Positions 34,164-46,300 of a DNA stretch of 64,000 nucleotides are shown here, in pieces (positions within the stretch are counted from its first letter, which is position 1; every line of letters begins with the position of its first letter). The DNA comes from Plumapathes pennacea (Eukaryota > Cnidaria > Anthozoa > Antipatharia > Myriopathidae). The notes beneath the pieces are model-generated. The model was given only the letters and a program-made list of their open reading frames with translations, ran no database searches and was not told the DNA's origin. The stretch covers positions 992,001 to 1,056,000 of the forward strand of contig OZ038463.1 in assembly GCA_964036295.1 (NCBI GenBank), written 5' to 3'. Both the position numbers and the translations under genes were made by a program.

Positions 34164-34376
34164 ATTCAAACACTCTGCAGTTCGACGGGAAAATTCAGCG
34201 TTGCGTACAGTCGGCAGCAGAAGCTTGGCTCGAATGTTCAAGTTTTGTGCCGTCAATCCTCGTGAATATTTCCGGAAAGATCGCAAGATTTCATTGGCCC
34301 AGGAAAAGCCGACGTCCTGCGACGCTAAACCTCGAGAAATTGCTAGTCACCAGTTTCTTTAGGAGCCGGCGAGAAC
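34164..34376. promoter_or_regulatory. Bidirectional promoter between MEAK7 and NGDN
   Basis: Only 213 bp separate the divergent start codons of MEAK7 (minus) and NGDN (plus). The segment has no TATA box. It holds an inverted CCAAT box (ATTGG, 34293-34297) and a tttccggaaa palindrome at about 34269-34278 that fits ETS or STAT-type sites. Both 5' UTRs must be short or overlap. Confidence 0.7.
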
Positions 34377-37300
34377 ATGGCGGACGAGGAGGTAAAATTG
34401 TGTAGCATGCATTTTTTTCCTACCGCATGCTTCGCAGAATTCACAGGGCTAATTTCTTTTACTTTTCCTTTGACTTCAGTTAATCGCAAAAGATCTTCCA
34501 GACGCAATCTCCACGATTGGGGATCTCAATGAGAAGGTAAATTGCAAATCATACGTACCGCCAACATCCATGCATGCCTGTATCTTGCAGTAAACTGAAC
34601 ATTTTATTGTATCAGAAATGTATACACGTGTGCCAGTGATCCTCGGTCAGTGCCCCGGTGCATTTGTCCCGACTCCACAAACTACTCCCTGACTACTGTT
34701 TCAGAGCCCATAATAGTCAAGAAAGCTAGCTACCATTAATTTTCTTTAATTTTCTATAATGGAAAACATAAAATTGTTAAAATCGATTCTACCTCAGGTA
34801 AATAGTTGACTAGTAGAATATTTCTTAATGGTTCGAATGTTATGAAGGTTTAAATTTCGAATGATGTGACATCTACCCAGGAATAATTTATTATACAAAA
34901 CATGTGGTAGAGATAAATGACATTTTATACACATCCATGTTTTGTTTAAAACTTGTATAAATTATTTTTACCAAATATTTTGTTTGAATCCAAAAACAGT
35001 TTCAATGACAAGGAGAAAGAAAAGACACCAAAAATGCCTGGGTAGAGAATTGAGGGTCAAATATCCTTAACACATGTTGTGTAAAATGGCACATGTACCT
35101 TGACAAACCTTTACTAGTTATTGTGTGTTAGTTAAATGATAATTTAGCCATCTCAGAAGGGTGATGATGTGATCAGTGTTGATCGATGTCTATTCTCAGG
35201 TTCAAGAGATAAGTGAACATGTTGATGGGCTGCTGAAGAAAGTGGAGAATGGAGACATAATGACAGATAAAGTAAGTCAGTGGTTTATATGCACCTGAAA
35301 TGTCAGTCATCTCCTTGTCCGTCAATGCAAGGTTTACTGCAGGTATAAAATAAAATATACACATTGTGTGATTTATTGGCTCTCTCTCACTTTATAAGAC
35401 TAAGTCAAGTGTGGTGTCGTTAGCATTGTGTGGATTTGTAGTTATATATAACTTACTGTATGTTTATATCTAGAATAGAGGGAAGGTACAATAAGTGAAA
35501 AGAATAGCTATTTGTTGTGCAAATGTATACAGCACAGTTTGCAATAGTTCTCTATGAAACAAAGTTTCTGACAAATACACAGCAGAAAATAAGCATTATA
35601 TGCTTTGTGAACATCAGGTCTCTGCCCAGGTTTTGAGGATAGACTCTGTAGACTCTTATCGGAAAAGATCTTGTTTACTAATGTTGTCATTATCTTTTTG
35701 AATGCTAATTCTCGTTTCTTTTATCACACCACAGGGTGTCAGCTTTCTTGAAGTAAAATTCCATTTACTGCTAAGGTAATAACAATACGACCTCCATCTG
35801 AGGTACATGCATGTATATATTGTATATTATCTTCAGTATGAATGTTCATAATCCCTTTGGTTTCTTTTGTATGTGAGACCTTATAAGTCCGATTTTTCTT
35901 CACTCACAAGATTGATGTACCTTTTTCAGTTGCTCACCAGAAATATATGATACAGAATGAAAGAATAGCTCAGAAAAAAGCTGATTGAATTACAATACAT
36001 ACTTATCTCCTGCTGCATCACTCAGGTTCTTCTTGAATAAAGGGGAGAATTTGTATCAAAGAGCTGTTTTTGGATAACTATTAAATGCTTTGGTTTTGTG
36101 TTTTAAAATTTGTTGCAGCTATACTTTCAGAATGGTCCAAACAAGTTTTGGTAGTAATTCTAGTCAGGAGCAAAAGCAAAACCTGATTACGATTTACTTG
36201 TGTCGCTGAACTCAAAACTTGTCGTTTCCGTTCATTCAGTTGGGGTCCTGGGGCCCACTTAGTTTCGTTTCCGGTTTGTTTATCATCCCCAGACCCCGCT
36301 CCTGGGGAGACCTCGTGGTCGAAGTTTACATTTAGTTCTAGTTCCATTAGTCTCTTCATTCTCTGGTTATTTGTTCGCTTCTAGTTTCGCCTCATGGGGA
36401 TTTTCGACGTAAGTTTTTCCTTCGTCGCTTCGTTCTCAGTTCTAGCCTTGTTTCGTGGTTACATTTTGTTTTAGCTATTTGTTTTGTATTATTTCTCTCG
36501 TTTTAGTTTTCACCATATTAAACACACCATCATCCACGTGTTTTGAGGTGAACACTGCGCTGTGAACGCGACAGTGAAAAGTCGAAAGGGACAGTTAACC
36601 CTACTGCAGTCAAGGAGTAATTTGGAGCGAGCATGAAACCGTGAAACAGCCACAAATATTCACGAAATTCGCCGATGGCGGAATCTTCTGAAACACAAAC
36701 AATCCCGGCGCTCGCCCTGCCAGCGAACTCAAACGGACTTGGCGAAAAACGTCAAAGAAAACCCTCGAGGAAAGCCCTCCAAAATGCAATCCAGCTCACC
36801 ACCGCCGAATTATCAAGACAGGCGAAGGCACTCCGAACAGCCGCCGACAACGTTTTTGCATCCTTACGCGAAAAATCTTCGGCAGACGAAACGAAGCTGC
36901 ACTCGCCTACAAAGAAGTACGAGGAGATTCTGAACGAATTGGAAAGTCTCTACGCACAAGACAAATGGGGAGACACTCTCGACGACGCAGAGACAATCCT
37001 ACAATCTGGAAGAGCCGATTTAGAATACGCCCGCGCTGCCTTAAACAAGGCAAGAGACATACAGTTCAAAGAACCGGTAAGAGAAGGTCACATCCCACGA
37101 ATTTCCCGCTGCTCGTCCCGTGTCTCCCGTGGCTCTTCGCACTCATCATCCAGTTCAATCAGGACCAAGGCACTAGCTGAGGCTGCCGTCGCCAAGAAGC
37201 AAGCAGAATACGACCGACTCATGGCAGAAAAAGAACACGAACGAAGACAACGCGAGGCTGAAGAAAATCGGCTCCGCGAACAGCGACGCGCCCAACATGA

Positions 37301-40300
37301 CCGAGACATGGCAATACTCGCCGCAGACAAGGTAGCAGCAATTGCCGACGCCAAACTTGCCGCGATCGAGATGTCACTCGACGAAGAGGAGAACTCTTCC
37401 ACCTCCTGCAGAGACGCTGTGTCAGAAGATGCAAGCCACAGAACTCAACAATGGATTAACGCCCAAGAGATCGCGAACAGAACAAAAGAGAACACTATCG
37501 CTTATATGCAATACGTGACGCCGCAAGAAGTGACAGACACTTCGAACCCCGGGAAAGCATTGAGCGGAGCTTATAAAACGCCGCTCGATACCCCGACACC
37601 GTTACGCACTGTACAGCAAGAAACACCCACCCGCGGCCAGGACAGGTCGTTTCCACAAGCAATCAAAGTTCAAACGGAGGACTATACAGAAGCTATTCTA
37701 GCGACAAACAAGCAGCTGATAACCAGCTTAGCAAGACAGAGCTTACCAAAGTGTCACCCGGACACTTTCGGTGGGGATGCCACACTGTTTTATCCGTGGA
37801 AAAGTGCGTTTAAGGCCATGATACAGAACGCGGACATCCCCCCTGACCAGGAAACGAACTATCTCCGCCAGTACACAAAAGGAGACGCCCAGAGGCTAGT
37901 AGACAGTTACCGTAAGAGGCAGCACAGAGACCCCTCTTCTCTCCTAAAGGAAGTCTGGACCGAACTAGAGAAACGATTTGGAAACACAGCGGTCATCACC
38001 AACGCACTTCTGAACAAACTGAGTAGCGCAGCAAAGTTCAACGAGAAAGAAAGAGAGAAACTTCAGATGTTTGCTGACTTATGCGCTGACGTAGACAGTC
38101 AACTTGAAATCCTCCCGAGTCTGGCCTGCCTGAATTACCCCAACACCATCAAACCTATCGTGGAAAAGATGCCTCGCTTTCTACAGTCTAAGTGGGAGAA
38201 ACAAGTCGCCGAGTACGCTGAAAAGAACCACGACGCCTATCCCAGGTTTCATGACTTCACTGTCATGATTGGAAAGCAAGCGACACTGAAGAACCATCCA
38301 AACATCATTGCAATTGGAACCCCCTCACCAAAAGAAACCAAACCCACGGGATTTCTGAACGGCAGGTCAGCACTGAGACCGGACGCGAGGACCTTTGTTT
38401 CGAGCGCTAAACCCCTACTCGGAGAAACCACCAACAAGGTGAACGAGAAGAGACACTGTCCATTTCACGATACAAAAGGCCACGACCTAGCAAACTGCAA
38501 GGCCTTTGAGCGAAAACCACTAACCACAAAGACGGACTGGATCTTGAGGGCGGGACTCTGTTTCCGGTGCCTATCATCAGAACACCAAGCCAATGCCTGT
38601 ACTACAACCATCAATTGCGAGAAATGTGGAAGCAGTCTGCACAACACATTGCTACACAGAGAGAAAAAGAAACCTGATACCGAAGACGATGGCGAGGAGC
38701 TGGAGACAACACCCGACACTGGGGACAACGGCGAGGAGCTGAGATCAGCCTGCACTGCCATCTGCCGCAACAGGAGTGGAGGACTATCGTGCAGTAAGAT
38801 TGTTCTTCTAGACGTCTTCCAGAAGGACCGGCCAGATCTAATTCTCAGAGTTTACGCCATTATTGACGACCAGAGCAATGCGTCTATGATCTCACCCCTG
38901 CTAGCAGACAGGCTAGGAGCAGACGGTCCCAGAGAGAAGTTCCTGCTATCCACCTGCAGCGTCGAGAAGGAAGTAAAGTATGGTCGCCGCGTCACCGACC
39001 TAGTAGTGAGGTCCGTTGAGGGAGAAGAGACTAAACTACCGACGCTAATAGAATGCGACCACATCCCCCGTGACAAGAACGAGATCCCAACCCCAGCGAT
39101 TGCCAGTGAGTTCTCTCATTTGAAGGAGATCGCCCACCAGATCCCGCCTTTGGACCCAAACGCAAACGTTGAAATCCTCATTGGTCGTGACGCACCAGAA
39201 TTGTTGAAAGTCAGGGCATTCAAAAACGGACCACCGGGAGCTCCGTGGGCGCAAAAGCTCAAGCTTGGATGGACGGTGTCAGGCCAAGTATGCCTAAATA
39301 GAGTTGGTGGACCCGTGCATATTTCGACCCACAGAACCGCAGTCGATATCCCAACCCCACGCTGGCTCTGCCCCGACCGAGGCAACGGACAGCCTACCGC
39401 TATCCGGGAAGGTCCCTCACCTCATGGGATCGCCCCATGCCCGAATCACTTTGTGATCAAGGAGGAGTATGTTGGAGGGGGGCAAATTGCACCCAACGTC
39501 TACCGCACAACCGAGGATGACAACGAAGCCAGTCTGTCCCAGGAAGACCGCCGCTTCTTAGACGTCATGAAACATACCACCCACAAGAACAAGCAGGGGA
39601 ATTGGGAGATGCCCTTACCCTTCCGCTCAGATGACATCAGAATGCCCAACAATCGGAGCCAAGCCGCAAACCGCCTGAACAACTTGTTACGATCTTTCAA
39701 GAGGAAACCACAACTGGAGAAAGACTATTTTGCCTTCATGGGAAAGATCCTCGATCGAGGACACGCCGCCCAAGTACCACCTGACGAGCTGTCAGTCGAA
39801 GAAGAAAAGGATGGTGGGAAGTCAGCAAACACCGATAGACATGGCCGAATCTGGTACTTACCCCACTTCGGAGTTTACCATCCAAAAAAACCCGACCAGA
39901 TTCGTGTGGTTTTCGACTCCTCAGCAGAATTCCGAGGCGTGTCGCTAAACAAGGAGCTCCTACCAGGCCCCGACCAGATGAACAACCTACTCGGCGTACT
40001 CGTCCGCTTCAGGCAAGAGGATGTCGCCCTGATGTGCGATGTGGAACAGATGTTCCATTCATTCTACGTGAATCCGGAACATAGGGATTTCATAAGATTC
40101 CTCTGGTTCAAAGACAACAACCCCTCAGAAGAAATCGTGGAGTATCGTATGCTCGTACACCTGTTCGGGAACGTCTCAAGTCCAGCCATAGCCACCTACG
40201 GCATGAGGAAAACGGCGGAAGACGGCGAGGAGGAGTTCGGCTCTGCAGCCAAAGAGTTCGTTTACAATGACTTCTACGTCGACGACGGACTAACTTCGCT

Positions 40301-43300
40301 GCCAACAGATCAGAAGGCAATAGAACTACTGAAGAACACGCAAACCATGTTGGCCACCGCCAGACTCAGACTTCACAAAGCAGTGTCAAACTCCGTTCCT
40401 GTTATGGAAGCCATACCCATAGAAGATCGGGGGAGAAACGTCCGCGACTTAGATCTCCGCCACGACAGCCTCCCAACACAGCGTTCCTTAGGAGTTCAAT
40501 GGGACCTGGAGAGAGATACCTTTACCTTCCATGTTATTCTACCAGAGAAACCGTACACACGTAGAGGCGTGCTATCCGTTATCAACTCGATATATGACCC
40601 GTTAGGCCTAGCTGCGCCAGTCACCCTAAATGGAAAGCTGTTACTCCGGCAGTTGGTCGTCATGGGAAAGAAAAGCAGCGACTCCCCATTAGGATGGGAC
40701 GACCCACTACCCGAAAGGTTGATGAGCCAATGGAAATCCTGGAGAGACACGCTCGTGGACCTGGAAAACATCCATGTCCCCAGATGCTACCACCCCAAAG
40801 ACTTCGGCCCCGTAGTACGATCCGAGATCCACTCATTCTCAGACGCCAGCAAGGACGGTATTGGAGTCGTCACTTATCTCAGACAAGTCAACGAATCGGG
40901 AGAGGTGAACGTTGCATTCCTGTTTGGACAAGCGAGGATGGCTCCTCTGCAGCCAACGACAATTCCCCGGCTCGAGCTCTGTGGCGCCGTCTTATCCTCT
41001 GAGGCTGTGAGGAAACTTCTAAAGGAGTTACGTCTACCCATCCACGAAATCGTGTTCTACACAGATTCCAAAGTTACCCTCGGCTATATCCAGAATGATA
41101 GTCGAAGGTTCCATGTATATGTCGCCAATCGCGTCCAGGTCATCAGGAACATATCCGATCCATCTCAGTGGAGATATGTCAACACTGCTTCGAACCCAGC
41201 AGATCTCGCAACACGAGGAGTAGCTGCCGAAAACCTGAAAGACTCCAAATGGCTAAACGGCCCAGAGTTCTTAAAAGAGACCTCTAGCAGCGTGCCCGTT
41301 CCTGAAGTGGTCGGCTTAGACACACAAGACCCCGAAGTCAGAAGCCAAGTCGTTGTCCACGCCACGGAAATCAATGAAGCCCTGGGACTAGGCTCTGAAC
41401 GATTCACCCGCTTCTCCAGATTCACATCTCTACGACGAGCCTTAGCCATTCTCATAACCAAGATAAAGGCGTTTAAGTCAGAACGTGACAATCACAAGTC
41501 GAGAAACCCAGGCGAACACGTCAACAACCACAACTCAAAGCACCAATCTTCACACAAAGAGCCTGAACGAGTTCCACGTTGCCCGTCGGTAGAGGAGTTA
41601 AGCCAAGCAGAAATTGTCATGATCACGACCGTGCAAAGTGAGTGTTTCGCAGATGAAATCGGATCAGTGGAAGTGAAGAGTGACTCTCGTGATACCGAGG
41701 ATCATACCCACACCCGCCAGAAGAAAATCACACTGAAGAAGTCAGACCTCCGCCCTCTAGACCCGTTCTTGGATGACCAGGGAGTTCTCAGAGTAGGTGG
41801 TCGTCTACGCCGCTCCAACCTCGACTTCCCAGAGAAACATCCAGCCGTTCTGCCGAAAGGACATCACCTATCTCGTCTCATAGTCCGCCATCAACACGAG
41901 AAAGTACATCATCAAGGTAGACAGATCACCCACGGAGCCGTCCGAGCAGCTGGCTACTGGATCGTAGGCGGTCATGGAGTGGTGTCGAAAGTAGTCAGCT
42001 CATGCGTAACTTGCAAAAGATTGAGAGGAGCGAGTCTCACGCAACATATGGCCGACCTACCCTCCGACAGGACAGAAACCCCACCACCGTTCACCAATGT
42101 TGGATGCGACGTGTTCGGACCTTGGACAATCCAGACAAGAAAGCTCAGGGGAGGTGCTGCCAACTCAAAACGTTGGGGACTGGTTCTGACCTGTTTAAAC
42201 AGTCGAGCCATCCACATTGAGGTCCTGGAGTCTATGGACACGAGCGCATTTCTCTGTGCGCTTCGCAGGTTTCTCTCACTTCGCGGTCCTGCCGCTATAA
42301 TAAGGTGTGACCGTGGCTCGAACTTCATAGGAGGTAAATCCGAGCTGGATCAAGCTCTACAGGAGATGGATGAAGGGGCGCTTAAGACCTATCTCGCCGA
42401 CCAAGGTTGCAAATGGCTATTCAACCCACCCCATGCGTCCCATTTTGGAGGTATCTGGGAGCGGCAGATTGGGACTATCCGCCGAGTCTTGGATGCCATG
42501 CTTCTAGAGTTGGGAGGACCTCAACTCACGCATGAACTACTCACCACGCTCCTGGCCGAGGTGACAGCAATAGTGAACGCTCGTCCTATCGCCACTATCC
42601 CATCCGATGCAGAGGAACCCCAGCCCCTTTCACCAGCCATGCTGCTCACCTTAAAGACTCGTCCACTTCTTCCCCTTCCCGGTAACTTCACCTCACAAGA
42701 CTTGTACGCACGCCGTCGGTGGAGAAGAGTGCAATACCTATCGGATCAGTTTTGGGTCCGCTGGCGCAGGGAATATCTTCAGTCCCTACAGAAATGGCCA
42801 AAATGGAACGAGCATAAGCGCAACCTTGTTGCTGGAGACGTGGTTCTAATAAAAGACGAACAGGCCCACCGTAACAACTGGCAACTTGGTAAAGTGGTCA
42901 AATCATTCACCAGCGACGATGGAAAGGTCAGAAAGGCGAACATCTTGGTTTGCGAAGAAGGAGTCCGGAAGATATATCTACGCCCAATCAGCAAACTGGT
43001 TCTTATTGTAGAGTCACAGGACTCGCGCTCTCTCTAGCTAGGAACGTTCAAAGAGCAAGGACGTTGTCCTTGGGCGAGGAGTGTCGCTGAACTCAAAACT
43101 TGTCGTTTCCGTTCATTCAGTTGGGGTCCTGGGGCCCACTTAGTTTCGTTTCCGGTTTGTTTATCATCCCCAGACCCCGCTCCTGGGGAGACCTCGTGGT
43201 CGAAGTTTACATTTAGTTCTAGTTCCATTAGTCTCTTCATTCTCTGGTTATTTGTTCGCTTCTAGTTTCGCCTCATGGGGATTTTCGACGTAAGTTTTTC

Positions 43301-46300
43301 CTTCGTCGCTTCGTTCTCAGTTCTAGCCTTGTTTCGTGGTTACATTTTGTTTTAGCTATTTGTTTTGTATTATTTCTCTCGTTTTAGTTTTCACCATATT
43401 AAACACACCATCATCCACGTGTTTTGAGGTGAACACTGCGCTGTGAACGCGACAACTTGTGCAAGCAAAAACAAGACTTAGTGGTGATGGCATTTCCTCA
43501 CACTCCTGATTGGTTCCTTTAAAAGTAAAACCAAATGCAACTTATGTTGGCTTCTGATTGGTTGAAAGTTTACAGCCTCTGTGATTGGCAGTTTATGCAG
43601 CACTTAGTTTGGTTTTCAACAGTCATCCGTACGTTCAGGTTAATAAATGTCAACTTTCTGTCCTTCTGATTTTCAGCTATCTTATAAACTTGAATTATTA
43701 CATGTTGCTGAAAGTTGATGGTAAACCACTGCAAGCAGACCCAGCTGTTGACCGGCTTGTGGAACTCAGAACGGTCAGTATGTGATGAAATCTGAATGAT
43801 TATGCTTAGGCTGCAAGTTATACTATCAGACCTCCCAGACCATGTAATGTACGCCACTCCAATCAACAACATTTTCATTCTCCAGCCTTGCTTTAATTCC
43901 TGTACCCTTTAACTTAGTTTGCTTTTTCCTTCAGTTTCTCATCAGAGGAACATAGTTTTTCACGCACTGAATCTGCTGATTATCACTCATTTATTTTCTT
44001 TTTTAACTAAAACTAAAATAATCTATGAATACAGTACATGTAATATCATCATGGCAATTTTTACTATTAACCGTGGTTATGGTTGACCATGGTCACTTGA
44101 TGGTTGATAGCCAATGAACATCTCAGAAGGAAGGTGCTATTCTTCATGCAGGTACTGGAGAAATTAAGACCAATAGACCAGAAGATGAAATACCAGATTG
44201 ACAAGCTCATCAAAACTGCAACAATAGGCAAATCAGGTACTTGTAATACACCATGTTGCAGCAAGCTACGATCCTAGTCAAATGCTCTCTACATGTACAT
44301 GCATTTTGCAAGCCCTTCTGTTGGACTTTATATTTACCTTTATGAATCGACTTAAAGTTTGGTTGATCCAACAGTTGCTGATAATGACCCTCTTCGCTTC
44401 AAGCCAAATCCAGAAAACATGGCTAGTAAGGTAGGTATTTGTGTTGTCTATCACGAGAACCCCACAAACAAACAAACAAACAAAATGAGAAGGACTTTGA
44501 GAATGATCATACAGCACTGAACAAATACTAAAGGGAGTAAAGGAAAGTAAAATATTTTTTATTAAATACACAATAGATAATTCAGCATAGCTGGTATGGG
44601 CCATGTTTGAACTGAACATAGATTTGTTAAGAATCCCTTGACTGTTTGAAGATTTGAACTTGATGCTGCCATGTCACAAATGCAGCAAGTTGTCAGACCT
44701 GGTACCTCCAGATTTCAAGTCCAGCCCCAAACTACTCGGCCATGCTGCCTCCTTATAGCATATTATTGTCTACTTTGTTTCCAGTTAGAGGAACAGGACG
44801 CTGATGAAATTGAGGGACAGGAAGTCAAAACAGGAGTGTATGTTCCACCCAAAGTAGCAGCAGTGCCTTATGGTATGAATAACGTACTGTCAGTAGAAGC
44901 TTCAGGTTTATGAATTATGTGCATTGCTAATATACAGGCTTTGCAAGGTATCCAGTACTCTGTAACTTGTTTATATATATTTTTCTGAAGTTTGGTTGCT
45001 TTGTGTTTTGCATGTTCATTAGGCCAATATTAACAGTACAGCAACTGATCATCTAAAATATTATACCATGCTTCCCTTATATCTACACCAGTACGCATCA
45101 CCATCATGTGAAACCTTCCACAGTGCACATTTACAAATGTACAGTCATGCAGTATGGTGTGATTTAAAGTTGTTTCTTTTTCAGATGACAACTTTGACAG
45201 AAGTAAGAACAGAAGGCAGAAGGAAGAAGAGAGGGCACGGAGGAAGGCTCTCAACAGTTCACTGCTGCAAGAGCTTCGAGGTTAATATTCATTTTGCTTG
45301 TCAATCCTTCCAGAGTTTTTGTTTTATGCTTGCAGTTCTCAAATTGGCAAGGTGTACTATTCTTTGTACAAAATCACAAGCATAGTGCCACACTTTCACC
45401 ACTAACAAAAGTGATAACAATGTGCAAAAGCAAAAAAACTAAACCACTATACAAAATTACAGCCACAATCAAATAAAACAGGCCATTTTCTTGATGTGCC
45501 TGTTGCCTATTTCAAAGTGAGGCCTTGAGTAAAACTTTTCTTATGAAAATAAGTCTGATTTGCATAAAATTGAAGATGGGAGTATCAGTAAAACTAATTT
45601 CTATGGGAAATGTTTCACCCCAGGCCTCACTTTGAAACAGAGGCAACAGGGACTGTGGAAATTACTTAGGCCCGTTTCAAACATCACACCAATGCCGTGC
45701 CGAACTCAATGCAAATTAGTTCAAACAAAGGATTTTGCTCATTTACATTGAGTTCGGCACGGCAGTGGCGCGACATTTGAAATGGGCCTTATTTTCTTCA
45801 CATGGCAAGAAAAAATTGACAAGGGACTTTTAATGTCATTTGTATATGTGTAATATTATTGGCCCATGTTCATAGCTAAGCAACAATAGTGTGAAGAAAT
45901 GGCAGGGGATTTCTTGTTTATGTTATTAAAAACTGAATCAGACCATGAATATATCTGCAAATATCACTTACACTTTGCTGACTTCTTTCAACTTCATTTC
46001 CTGTAGATGAATACAGTGAAGGGCCCCAGGAAGTCAGGGTATGTGCTGGATTCATGTAGTGTACAGTTAGTAATAATAATATTAATGAAGGTTCTTATAT
46101 AGCGCACATATCACACTATCTCATGGCACTTTACAGTGTTGTAAGTGTGTTGACGAGATGAGATCGGGCGTCAGCTTGTGTGCAGGCTGAGGGTGTCTGT
46201 GGTAACTCTACAAATCTCTTCATTTGCCTGTTTTGAGTGCCTCTTTTATGTCATTCTGTGGACCCACTTTGTCTAGATCAGTGTAGTGCTTGTTGTGTAA

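Larger units (their letters stand above)
36201..43454 (+). mobile_element. BEL/Pao LTR retrotransposon, apparently intact
   Basis: A 7254-bp element in NGDN intron 4. LTRs of 373 bp (36201-36573 and 43082-43454) start TGTCGC and end GCGACA and look identical base for base. A direct target duplication ACTTG flanks it (36196-36200 and 43455-43459). Between them is one uninterrupted 2120-codon frame. The 3' LTR is preceded by gggcgaggag, a plausible though weak polypurine tract. Identical LTRs mean a recent insertion by established reasoning on LTR ageing. No env-like frame is seen. The primer-binding site after 36573 could not be matched to a tRNA by eye. Confidence 0.95.

Noticed and set aside
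34005..34286. Longer MEAK7 start at 34286
   Set aside because: In frame, but the start at 34163 gives the myristoylation-type MG start found in the family and leaves room for a leader.
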